Below are positions 10,430-18,464 of a stretch of DNA of 64,000 nucleotides, piece by piece. Position numbers and translations under genes: made by a program. How positions within the stretch are numbered: position 1 is the stretch's first letter; each line of letters starts with the position of its first letter. Location: NCBI GenBank assembly GCA_026005015.1, contig BPKG01000001.1, forward strand, positions 997,501 through 1,061,500, read 5' to 3'. Origin of the DNA: Burkholderiales bacterium (GTDB taxonomy: Bacteria; Pseudomonadota; Gammaproteobacteria; Burkholderiales; UBA6910). The notes beneath the pieces were generated by a model. That model ran no database searches, was not told the origin of the DNA, and saw only the letters and a program-made list of their open reading frames with translations.

Positions 10430-12127
10430 TCAGACCAGGATCATCTCGGACAGGCCCTTGCCACCGGGCACCATGGGGAAAACGTTCTCAGCCTGGTCGG
10501 TGATGAAGTCCATGAACACCAGGCGATCCTTCATGGAGAACGCTTCCCGCAGCGCCCCCTCCACGTCGCCGGGCTTTTCGATCTTCATGCCCACGTGCCC
10601 GTAGCTCTCGGCCAGCTTGACGAAATCAGGAAGGGCGTCCATGTAGGACTCGGCGTAGCGGTTGCCATGGAAGAATTCCTGCCACTGGCGCACCATGCCC
10701 AGGTACTTGTTGTTGAGGTTCACGATCTTGATCGGCAGGCGGTACTGCTTGCAAGTGGAAAGCTCCTGGATGCACATCTGGATGCTTGCCTCGCCGGTCA
10801 CGCACACCACCATCGCCTCGGGATGGGCGAGCTGCACGCCTATCGCCGCGGGCAGCCCGAAGCCCATGGTGCCCAGCCCCCCGGAATTGATCCAGCGCCG
10901 CGGCTTGTCGAACTTGTAGAACTGGGCCGCCCACATCTGGTGCTGGCCCACGTCCGAAGTCACGTAAGCGTCCCCGCGGGTCACCTCGTAGAGCTTCTCC
11001 AGCACGTACTGGGGCTTGATGACCGGGCTCGAGCGGTCGTAGCGCAGGCAGTCCCGGGCGCGCCACAGCTCGATCTGGGTCCACCACGCCTTGAGCGCCT
11101 GGGGATCGGGCCGCTCCCGGGTTTCCTTGAGCAGACGCAGCAGCTCCTCCAGCACGTCGCGCACGTTGCCCACAATGGGCACGTCCACCTTCACCCGCTT
11201 GGAAATGGAGGAGGGGTCGATGTCGATGTGGATGATCTTGCGCTCCGGGTTGTAGAAGTGCTTGGGGTTTCCGATCACCCGGTCGTCGAAGCGTGCGCCG
11301 ATGGCCACCAGCACGTCGCAGTGCTGCATCGCCATGTTGGCCTCGTAGGTGCCGTGCATGCCCAGCATGCCGACGAAGAGGGGGTCCGTGGCCGGAAAGC
11401 CACCCAGGCCCATGAGGGTGTTGGTGCACGGGAAGCCCAGCAGCCGGACGAATTCCGTGAGGAGCTCCGAGGCGTTGCTCAGGATGACCCCGCCCCCGGA
11501 ATAGACCATGGGCCGCTTGGCCTCCAGGATCAACTGCACCGCCTTGCGGATCTGCCCGGCGTGCCCCTTCACCACCGGGTTGTAGGAGCGCATGGACACG
11601 GTCTCCGGGTAGCGGAATTCGCACTTGGCCGTGGTCACGTCCTTGGGGATGTCCACCACCACCGGCCCCGGGCGCCCCGTGGAGGCGATGTAGAACGCCT
11701 TCTTGATGGTAATGGCCAGGTCCTTGACGTCCTTCACCAGGAAGTTGTGCTTCACGCACGGGCGGGTGATGCCTACCGTGTCGCACTCCTGGAAGGCGTC
11801 CTGGCCGATGGCGTGGGTGGGCACCTGCCCGGTGATGACCACCAGCGGAATGGAATCCATGTAGGCGGTGGCGATGCCCGTGACCGCGTTAGTGACGCCC
11901 GGTCCCGAGGTCACCAGGGCGACGCCCACTTTTTCGGTAGCGCGGGCGTAGCCGTCGGCGGCATGGAGCGCGGCTTGCTCGTGGCGTACCAGGATATGCT
12001 TGACCTTGTCCTGCTTGAACAGCTCGTCGTAAATGTACAGGACCGCCCCGCCGGGATAGCCGAACACGTAGTCGACTTTTTCCTCCTGGAGGCAGCGCAC
12101 CACGATTTCTGCGCCGGTCAGTTCCAT
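10430..12127 (-). CDS. ilvB: acetolactate synthase large (catalytic) subunit
   Basis: Thiamine-diphosphate and FAD enzyme making acetolactate or acetohydroxybutyrate. The catalytic Glu lies in VRHEQAALHAADGYARAT. The central FAD domain is followed by the ThDP-binding GEASIQMCIQELSTCKQYRLPIKIVNLNNKYLGM. The length of 565 residues is normal. It is the first gene of the branched-chain block; a sigma70-like promoter lies about 45 bp upstream. Confidence 0.98.
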   Translation of the reverse strand: MELTGAEIVVRCLQEEKVDYVFGYPGGAVLYIYDELFKQDKVKHILVRHEQAALHAADGYARATEKVGVALVTSGPGVTNAVTGIATAYMDSIPLVVITGQVPTHAIGQDAFQECDTVGITRPCVKHNFLVKDVKDLAITIKKAFYIASTGRPGPVVVDIPKDVTTAKCEFRYPETVSMRSYNPVVKGHAGQIRKAVQLILEAKRPMVYSGGGVILSNASELLTEFVRLLGFPCTNTLMGLGGFPATDPLFVGMLGMHGTYEANMAMQHCDVLVAIGARFDDRVIGNPKHFYNPERKIIHIDIDPSSISKRVKVDVPIVGNVRDVLEELLRLLKETRERPDPQALKAWWTQIELWRARDCLRYDRSSPVIKPQYVLEKLYEVTRGDAYVTSDVGQHQMWAAQFYKFDKPRRWINSGGLGTMGFGLPAAIGVQLAHPEAMVVCVTGEASIQMCIQELSTCKQYRLPIKIVNLNNKYLGMVRQWQEFFHGNRYAESYMDALPDFVKLAESYGHVGMKIEKPGDVEGALREAFSMKDRLVFMDFITDQAENVFPMVPGGKGLSEMILV

Positions 12128-12169
12128 CGGATCTGTCTGAAAAACCTGGTAATCGAGAATAAACGTAGA

Positions 12170-12198
12170 ACGATATCGATAAGAAAAGATCCGGTCAA
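12170..12198 (-). promoter_or_regulatory. sigma70-type promoter of the ilvB operon
   Basis: On the minus strand TTGACC (12193-12198) and TATCGT (12170-12175) are 17 bp apart. They match consensus at five and four of six positions. No leader peptide rich in branched-chain codons was seen in the short 5' region, so attenuation is not supported. Confidence 0.55.
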
Positions 12199-12397
12199 GC
12201 CCGGGGAAGGCAACCGCCCCTCCAGGGCAAGGGCTTGCCCGGTCGGGAAATTCCGCCCCCGGCGGGCCCTACGGGCCGTTCGGGCACCGACGCCCTGGCC
12301 CGGGGCAGTCTCACTGCCATCACGACTTTTTTGCTACCATGGGGCGCCTTTTGTAAGGGTTTCCCGATCTCTTGGTCCACCCCGAGGTTGATGCAAG

Positions 12398-12961
12398 CTG
12401 GCTACCTCCAGGGAACTGTCCGACTTTTTGGCGGGCGTAGAACGCCGCGCCTACAAGCAGGCCCTGTTTGCGGTCAAGAACCAGGACCTGGCACTGGACC
12501 TCGTCCAGGAGGCCATGTTGCGGCTGGCCGAGAAATACGGAGAACGCCCGGCCGAGGAGTTGCCCCTCATCTTTCAGCGCATCCTCCAGAACGTTATCCG
12601 CGATTCGTTCCGCCGGCAGAAAGTAGCCAGCATGTGGACCACCCTAGCCTCGGCGCTCGTGCCGGGCCGGGACCCCGAGCAGGATCCCCTCGAAACTCTC
12701 GAACCCGCTGCAGCCTCCAACGCGATGGAGGGTCCTGCAGAGTGCCTGGAGCGCTCCCAAGTGCTTGCTATCCTTGAGCAAGGCATCCAGAGCCTGCCTG
12801 CCCGTCAACGGGAAGCCTTCCTTTTGCGTTACTGGGAAGAGTTGGATGTGGCCGAGACCGCCCGCATCATGGGCTGCTCCCAGGGCAGCGTGAAAACCCA
12901 CTGTTCCCGGGCGACCCATGCCTTGGCTCAATGGCTGCGGTCCAAGGGCATCGAATTATGA
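12398..12961 (+). CDS. RNA polymerase sigma factor, ECF-like
   Basis: Region 2 is recognisable in LDLVQEAMLRLAEKYGERP and FQRILQNVIRDSFRRQKV; region 4 is LPARQREAFLLRYWEELDVAETARIMGCSQGSVKTHCSRA. A family-like N-terminus (ATSRELSDFLAGVERRAYKQ) is only reached by starting at a CTG at 12398, ten bases after GAGG. The first TTG lies at 12428 and would drop ten conserved residues. It overlaps the next gene by 4 bp (ATGA), so the two are translationally coupled. From memory this sigma factor with DUF3619, DUF3106 and RDD genes is a common betaproteobacterial group. Its targets are unknown. Confidence 0.85.
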   Translation: MATSRELSDFLAGVERRAYKQALFAVKNQDLALDLVQEAMLRLAEKYGERPAEELPLIFQRILQNVIRDSFRRQKVASMWTTLASALVPGRDPEQDPLETLEPAAASNAMEGPAECLERSQVLAILEQGIQSLPARQREAFLLRYWEELDVAETARIMGCSQGSVKTHCSRATHALAQWLRSKGIEL

Positions 12962-13341
12962 ACGACGAGACACGCTTCGCTGGAAAGATCCGTGCGCTGC
13001 TCGATGACGGGTTGAAAAACCTGGATCCCGCCATCGGCGCCCGCCTCGAGCAGGCCCGGGAGCGGGCCCTCGCCCGCCACCGGACAACAGAGCCGGCCGT
13101 GGACCTGGCGGGAGCGGGCCGCGGGCGGGGGTTGGGGCTACCCGGACACTCCCCCTGGCGCTTGTGGAGGTCCGCAAGCGTGGTGGCGGTCGCCCTGGCG
13201 GTGGCGGTCGTTTTCTGGTCCCAGCGGGAGAGCCCCCTTGATCCCGGCGAGCTGGACGCTGCGCTGCTCTCGGGCGACCTTCCGGTACGCGCTTACCTCC
13301 ACCCCCAATTCCCTTCATGGCTCCAGCATTCCGAGCAATAG
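12958..13341 (+). CDS. DUF3619 family protein, possible anti-sigma factor
   Basis: A 127-residue protein with a soluble basic N-terminal half (DETRFAGKIRALLDDGLKNLDPAI) and one transmembrane segment (SASVVAVALAVAVVFW, about residues 75-90). A short periplasmic tail follows. The size, the single membrane span and the ATGA overlap with the sigma gene fit an anti-sigma factor. That role is inferred; the classical zinc-binding anti-sigma motif is not present. Confidence 0.8.
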   Translation: MNDETRFAGKIRALLDDGLKNLDPAIGARLEQARERALARHRTTEPAVDLAGAGRGRGLGLPGHSPWRLWRSASVVAVALAVAVVFWSQRESPLDPGELDAALLSGDLPVRAYLHPQFPSWLQHSEQ

Positions 13342-13742
13342 TCCTGTGGCTGGCATTGCTCGGCGTGTTCTCGAGCCCCTTGACCGCGGCGGGGGAGCGG
13401 CAACCCTCCTGGTCGGAGCTGACGCCCAAGCAACGGGAAATCCTGGCGCCCCTGGCCAACGAGTGGGACAGCTTCTCCGACGTGCAAAAGAAAAAGCTGT
13501 TGGGCGTGGCGCGGCAATACCCGAAGCTCACCCCGGAGCAGCAGAAGCGGCTCCAATCCCGGCTCCTGGAGTGGAGCCGGCTCACCCCCGAAGAGCGGGA
13601 GCTCGCCCGCAGGAACTACCAGAACCTCAAGCAGATGCCGCCGGAGAAGCGCCGGGAAATCAAGCGCAAATGGCAGGAATACAGCGAATTCCAGGCAGAG
13701 GAGGCCAAGCCGGACGCCGGCGCCCCGCCTGCCTCCCGATAG
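13317..13742 (+). CDS. DUF3106 family secreted protein
   Basis: A 141-residue protein with a signal peptide (about residues 1-25, ending near LTAAGE). The mature part repeats short helical units rich in W, L, T, P and E, such as WSELTPKQREILAPL, YPKLTPEQQKRLQSRL and WSRLTPEERELAR. The pattern resembles DUF3106 proteins, which are small periplasmic proteins of unknown function. It overlaps the preceding gene by 25 bp and belongs to the sigma-factor operon. Confidence 0.88.
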   Translation: MAPAFRAIVLWLALLGVFSSPLTAAGERQPSWSELTPKQREILAPLANEWDSFSDVQKKKLLGVARQYPKLTPEQQKRLQSRLLEWSRLTPEERELARRNYQNLKQMPPEKRREIKRKWQEYSEFQAEEAKPDAGAPPASR

Positions 13743-13764
13743 CCAGCTTGGCGCCTCCCACCCC

Positions 13765-14178
13765 ATGATTCCCACGGCCTACGCCAGCCTCGGGCGCCGG
13801 TTTCTGAGCCTCCTCTACGACGGCTTGCTGCTTTTCGCAGTCCTCCTGATCGCGGACCTGGCGCTGCTGCTGGCAGTGCCCGCCGCCCGGGAGCCGGCGC
13901 TGCGTCCCCTGACCCAGACCTATCTGCTGGCGGTCTCGGGGGCTTACTTCGTGGGGCAGTGGACCCACGGCGGCCAGACCCTCGCCATGAAAACCTGGCG
14001 CCTGCGGCTGATGTCCGCCGACGGGGGCCCGGTGTCCGCCCAGCAGGCCGTGCTGCGCTTCCTGACGGCCACCCTCACCCTGCTCCTGCCGGCTTTCCTG
14101 TGGGCGCTCCTGGACCGGGAACGTCAGTTCCTCCATGACCGCCTGGCGGGAACCCGGATCGTCCAGGAAAAAGGCTGA
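13765..14178 (+). CDS. RDD family membrane protein
   Basis: A 137-residue inner-membrane protein. It has the family's R..D pattern at the N-terminus (LGRRFLSLLYDGLLLFAVLL) and about three transmembrane segments. The typical GQTLAMKTWRLRL loop follows, and the C-terminus includes LLDRERQFLHDRLAGTRIV. Its molecular role is not known. It is last in the sigma-factor group and converges on lptG. Confidence 0.92.
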   Translation: MIPTAYASLGRRFLSLLYDGLLLFAVLLIADLALLLAVPAAREPALRPLTQTYLLAVSGAYFVGQWTHGGQTLAMKTWRLRLMSADGGPVSAQQAVLRFLTATLTLLLPAFLWALLDRERQFLHDRLAGTRIVQEKG

Positions 14179-14204
14179 GCTGGCCCACGGGCTCCGCGGC
14201 CGGC

Positions 14205-15278
14205 TTACCTCCTCTCCACCCACCACATGGCTGCGAAGGCAAGACCCAGGAACGCCGCGGTTGGGCCCATGCCGCTCAAGGCCGGCGGCCACTCGTTGAG
14301 CACTCCCAGGTGGGCGAACAGGCGGTTCAACAAGTGGAAGCCCAGGCCCACCATGATGGCGATGAACACCCGGGCTCCTACCCCGCCGGCACGGCGCTGG
14401 TGCTGGGCGAAGGGGATGGCGAGCAACATCATCACCAGCACCGCCCCGGGATACACCACCTTGCGCCACAAGGCGATCTCGAACCGGGTGCTGTTCTGCC
14501 GGTTCTCGCGCAGGTGCTGGATGTAACTCCACAGGTTGGCGAGGGTCATTTTGTGGGGATCTACCAGCAGCACGTTGATCACTTCCGGGCTCAAGACCGA
14601 TCGCCAGCGCTCCTGAGGGAGCTTCACCACTCGGCTTTCCGTTCCCTGGAATTCGGTGCGCACCACGTTGGACAAGGACCACCAGTGATCCCCCAGGTAT
14701 TCGCCGCGCTCGGCGAAGCTGATGGAGCGCAGGTGAAACCCATCGTCGAACTGGAAGATCTTCACCCCGCGCAGGGAGAAATCCAGGTGCACCTGGCGCA
14801 CGTTGATGAAGCTGCCCTCGTCCTTGACCCACAGGCCGGAGCGGAATTCCTGTCCCACCACCGTGCTGGTGGCGCGCAGCCGCAGCCGCTGGGCGGCCCG
14901 GTCGCTCGCCGGGGCGATGAACTCCCCCACCACCAGGGTAATGAGCGCCAGGGTGAGGCCCGCCAGGCACACCGCCAGGGCCAGCCGGTAGAGGGACACG
15001 CCCGAGGCCCGGATCACGGTGAGCTCGGAGTGGGCCGCCAACTGGGAAAGGGCGACCACGGTGCCGATCAGGGCCGCGATCGGGAACAGCTCGTAGGCGT
15101 GGCCGGGAACGCTCAAGAGCACGTAAGCCACCGCCTGGGACACCCGGTAGGCGCTCTTGCCCACGTCGCTCAGCTCGTGGATCAAGTCGAAGATGATGAA
15201 GAGGGAGATGAGCGCCGCGAACACCAGGCCGGTCGCCAAGTAGATCTCCCGCGCCACGTAACGCCGCAGGACCTTCAT
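14205..15278 (-). CDS. lptG: LPS export ABC transporter permease LptG
   Basis: Inner-membrane permease of the LptB2FGC complex that extracts lipopolysaccharide and passes it to the periplasmic bridge. At 357 residues it has the normal length. The start is MKVLRRYVAREIYLATGLVF; a longer reading frame upstream overlaps lptF and is not used. Two membrane helices at each end surround a periplasmic jellyroll domain. The ATG overlaps the lptF stop by 4 bp. Confidence 0.95.
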   Translation of the reverse strand: MKVLRRYVAREIYLATGLVFAALISLFIIFDLIHELSDVGKSAYRVSQAVAYVLLSVPGHAYELFPIAALIGTVVALSQLAAHSELTVIRASGVSLYRLALAVCLAGLTLALITLVVGEFIAPASDRAAQRLRLRATSTVVGQEFRSGLWVKDEGSFINVRQVHLDFSLRGVKIFQFDDGFHLRSISFAERGEYLGDHWWSLSNVVRTEFQGTESRVVKLPQERWRSVLSPEVINVLLVDPHKMTLANLWSYIQHLRENRQNSTRFEIALWRKVVYPGAVLVMMLLAIPFAQHQRRAGGVGARVFIAIMVGLGFHLLNRLFAHLGVLNEWPPALSGMGPTAAFLGLAFAAMWWVERR

Positions 15279-16402
15279 GCCCGCAACCGCCCCAGGCTGA
15301 ACACCGAAAGCCGGCGATAGAAGAAGGCGGCGATGAACGCGAGCATCGCCCCATGCACCCCCCACAACCCCAGGGCCGGATCGATCCGCTGGAACGCCAC
15401 CCAGACCTGGGCCACGCTCAAGGTGTTGGTGTAGATCATGTAGATGAGGATCGCCATGACCAGGTTGAGGGACCGCCCGGCCCGTGGGTTCACCTGGGCC
15501 AGGGGGATCGCCAGGAGGGCAAGCAGCACGGCGCTGATGGGCTGACTCAGCCGCCTCCCCAGCTCCGCGACATGCTCGGGCGTGCGGTTTTCCAGCAGCT
15601 CGAGGAAGGGCCGGGATTTGGTGGAAGGCACGGCGGGGCGAGCCTCCGCCTGCTGGATGCGCACCGCGTAGCGGTCGAAATGCATGATCCTGTACTCGGG
15701 GGAGCCGGGAGGGCCGTCGAACCGGGCGCCGCTCTCCATGACCAGGAAGCGGTCGCCGTTCTCCGCCGTCTCCACCCGGCCGATGCGGGCCACCATCACC
15801 GCGACGGTGTCCTTCTCCATCGACTGCACGAACACGTTCTCCACCCGCTGCTTGTCCTGGCTTACGGCCTCGACGAAGAAGACCCGGTCGGCGTGGCGCG
15901 ATTCCTGGAAGGTGCCGGGACTCACGAGGGAGGCGTCATCCCGGGTGCGGAGGATCTGCCTCAGCTCCTCGCTCTTGGCGATGGCCCAGGGCGAGAGGAA
16001 AAGGGCGAGGGCCGCCACAATGCAGGCGATCGGCACGGAAAACAGGAGCACCGGGCGCACCCAGGCGGTCAGGCTCAATCCGGCGCTGAACCACACCACC
16101 ATCTCGGAGTCCCGGTAGGCTCGGCTCAGGCTCAACAGAATGGCGACGAAGGTGGTGCCGGCGAGCAGCGGCGCGAGATAGCTCAAGGTGCGGAAACCGA
16201 GGAGTGCCAACACCCCCTCGGCGGGAATCGACCCGCTAGCGGCCTGGTCCAGCAGGCGGATCACCTGGGTGACCAGGGTGATGGCCAGAACCACCACGAA
16301 GACCACGATCCCGGTGGTGGAGAACTCGCGCAAGGCGCTTCGGGTGAAGATCCGCGGCGCGTTCTTTGACTTGTACGCGCCTGAGCGGGGATAATTCGGC
16401 AT
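15275..16402 (-). CDS. lptF: LPS export ABC transporter permease LptF
   Basis: Partner permease of LptG. FTRSALREFSTTGIVVFVVVLAITLVTQ is the typical first helix, and the C-terminal helices include PISAVLLALLAIPLAQVNPRAGRS. The chosen ATG gives about 17 residues before the usual family start; no nearer start codon exists in frame. It is divergent from pepA, a widespread arrangement. The pepA promoter lies within its 5' end. Confidence 0.95.
   Translation of the reverse strand: MPNYPRSGAYKSKNAPRIFTRSALREFSTTGIVVFVVVLAITLVTQVIRLLDQAASGSIPAEGVLALLGFRTLSYLAPLLAGTTFVAILLSLSRAYRDSEMVVWFSAGLSLTAWVRPVLLFSVPIACIVAALALFLSPWAIAKSEELRQILRTRDDASLVSPGTFQESRHADRVFFVEAVSQDKQRVENVFVQSMEKDTVAVMVARIGRVETAENGDRFLVMESGARFDGPPGSPEYRIMHFDRYAVRIQQAEARPAVPSTKSRPFLELLENRTPEHVAELGRRLSQPISAVLLALLAIPLAQVNPRAGRSLNLVMAILIYMIYTNTLSVAQVWVAFQRIDPALGLWGVHGAMLAFIAAFFYRRLSVFSLGRLRA
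16366..16395 (+). promoter_or_regulatory. sigma70-type promoter of pepA
   Basis: TTGACT (16366-16371) and GATAAT (16390-16395) are 18 bp apart, each with one mismatch to consensus. The pepA GTG follows about 50 bp after the -10. Confidence 0.65.
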
Positions 16403-16444
16403 TCGCGAAAGACCTAAAAACGCAATCCAGACGAGGAGTTAGTC

Positions 16445-17962
16445 GTGGAATTTAGCATAAAAAGCGGCGCCCCCGAGAAAAGCCGCACCGCCTGTCTGGT
16501 GGTCGGCGTGTTCGAGCCGCACCGATTGAGCGCTCCGGCCCAGGCCATCGACAGCGCCGCCCAGGGCTTTGTTTCCGACATTCTCCGCCGCGGCGATATG
16601 GAAGGAAAATCCGGCTCCACCCTGATGCTGCACAAAGTGCCGGGAATCCTGGCCGACCGGGTGCTGCTCACGGGCCTGGGACCGGAGCGGGAGTTCCGGG
16701 AAAAGGAGTACCGCAACGCCGTGGCTGCGGCCGTGCGCGCCCTCGCTGAGAGCGGCGCGGCCGAAGCGACCCTATGCCTGCCGGAGGTGGAGGTGAAAAA
16801 GCGGGACGTGGCGTGGAAGGTCTCGACGGCGGTCGTGGCGGCTATGGAGACGGCCTACCGCTTCGACCGCTTGAAGAGCAAGCCGGAGGAAGCCCGCCGG
16901 CTGCGCAAGCTCACGCTGGCGGTGCCCCGGCGGGCCGACGTGAGCCCGGCAGAAGAAGGCCTGCACCAGGGCCAAGCCATCGCCTGCGGCATGAACCTGG
17001 CGAAAGACCTGGGCAACCTGCCGAGCAACATCTGCACCCCCTCCTACCTGGCGGAGCAGGCCACCGGCATGGCCAAGGCCTACGACTTCAAGGTCCAGGT
17101 GCTGGAGCGCAAGGACATGGAAAAGCTGGGCATGGGCGCCCTGCTCGCCGTGGCCAAGGGAACCCACGAGCCCCCCAAGCTCATCATCCTCGAGTACCAC
17201 GGCGCAGACCGGAAACAGGCTCCCGTCGCCCTGGTGGGCAAGGGCGTCACCTTCGACACCGGGGGCATTTCCATCAAACCCGCCCAGGACATGGACGAGA
17301 TGAAATTCGACATGTGCGGCGCCGCGGCCGTGCTGGGCACCTTCAAAGCCCTCGCACAACTGCAATTGCCCATGAACGTGGTGGGCGTCATCCCGGCGAC
17401 GGAGAACATGCCGGGCGGTCGGGCCAGCAAGCCCGGCGACGTGGTGACCAGCCTCTCCGGCCAGACCATCGAGATCCTGAACACCGACGCGGAAGGACGC
17501 CTGATCCTGTGCGACGCCCTGACCTACGCCGAGCGTTACAAGCCCGCCACGGTGATCGACATCGCCACCTTGACCGGCGCCTGCGTCATCGCCCTGGGCC
17601 ATGTGGCGACCGGGCTCTTCAGCAACGACGAGGCGCTCGCCAAGGAGATCATCCGGGCGGGCGAGCAGGCCCTGGACCGGGTCTGGCAGATGCCCCTGTG
17701 GGAAGACTACCAGGAACAACTCAAAAGCAACTTCGCCGACATGGCCAACATCGGCGGCCGGCCAGCGGGCAGCGTCACCGCCGCCTGCTTCCTCGCCCGG
17801 TTCACCAAGAAGTTCCGTTGGGCCCATCTAGACATCGCCGGCACCGCCTGGAAGTCGGGCAAGGAGAAGGGCGCCACCGGCCGCCCCGTGCCCCTGCTCA
17901 CCCAGTTTCTCATCAACCGCGTTACAGAAGCCAGGGGACGGAAAGCCGAAGGAGGAAGATGA
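16445..17962 (+). CDS. pepA: leucyl aminopeptidase (M17)
   Basis: Cytoplasmic hexameric metallopeptidase removing N-terminal residues. The metal-binding and catalytic region is complete: GKGVTFDTGGISIKPAQ, DEMKFDMCGAAAV and the signature NTDAEGRLILCDAL. The GTG start follows GAGGAG. The length of 505 residues is normal. The order lptGF/pepA-holC-valS is conserved in many proteobacteria. Confidence 0.97.
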   Translation: MEFSIKSGAPEKSRTACLVVGVFEPHRLSAPAQAIDSAAQGFVSDILRRGDMEGKSGSTLMLHKVPGILADRVLLTGLGPEREFREKEYRNAVAAAVRALAESGAAEATLCLPEVEVKKRDVAWKVSTAVVAAMETAYRFDRLKSKPEEARRLRKLTLAVPRRADVSPAEEGLHQGQAIACGMNLAKDLGNLPSNICTPSYLAEQATGMAKAYDFKVQVLERKDMEKLGMGALLAVAKGTHEPPKLIILEYHGADRKQAPVALVGKGVTFDTGGISIKPAQDMDEMKFDMCGAAAVLGTFKALAQLQLPMNVVGVIPATENMPGGRASKPGDVVTSLSGQTIEILNTDAEGRLILCDALTYAERYKPATVIDIATLTGACVIALGHVATGLFSNDEALAKEIIRAGEQALDRVWQMPLWEDYQEQLKSNFADMANIGGRPAGSVTAACFLARFTKKFRWAHLDIAGTAWKSGKEKGATGRPVPLLTQFLINRVTEARGRKAEGGR

Positions 17963-18019
17963 CTCTCGATGGCAAAGGGCAAAAATGGGTGAATTCTGTC
18001 CTCTGAATCCTAGCTTCTG

Positions 18020-18454
18020 ATGACCCAGATCGACTTCTACACCCGCGTCGACGATAAGCTCGCCACCGCCTGCCGGCTGGCGGCCAAGGCGTTCCAGCAG
18101 GGCTTGCGGGTGCTGGTGCTGACGCCGGACGGGGAAACGACGGAAAAAGTGGACCGGCTGTTGTGGACCGTGCCTGCGACCGGCTTCATTCCCCATTGCC
18201 GCAACGCCAGTCCCCTCGCCGCGGCGACGCCGGTCGTCGTGGACCATGCGCCCGAGCCGCTGCCCCATGACGAAGTGCTGATCAACCTGTGTCCGGGGTG
18301 GCCGACGTTCTTCAGCCGCTTCCAGCGGCTGGTGGAGATCGTCTCCACCGACGAGGCGGACAGTCAGGCGGCCCGGGAGCGTTACCGCTTCTACCAGCAG
18401 CGGGGCTACGCCATCCGGCATCACGACCTCTCCGCTTTGAGGGGACGAGACTGA
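18020..18454 (+). CDS. holC: DNA polymerase III chi subunit
   Basis: The chi subunit links the clamp loader to single-strand-binding protein during replication. The 144 residues start [25 protein letters not shown] and contain [21 protein letters not shown] and [23 protein letters not shown], all typical of HolC. It lies between pepA and valS. Confidence 0.93.
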   Translation: MTQIDFYTRVDDKLATACRLAAKAFQQGLRVLVLTPDGETTEKVDRLLWTVPATGFIPHCRNASPLAAATPVVVDHAPEPLPHDEVLINLCPGWPTFFSRFQRLVEIVSTDEADSQAARERYRFYQQRGYAIRHHDLSALRGRD

Positions 18455-18464
18455 GCTCGCGCCC

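Noticed and set aside
12225-12240. Hairpin GGGCAAG/CTTGCCC as a terminator before the sigma-factor gene
   Set aside because: The loop is only two bases and no T-run follows on either strand.
10424-12391. A 655-residue open frame opposite ilvB
   Set aside because: Same reason; ilvB is fully conserved on the minus strand.
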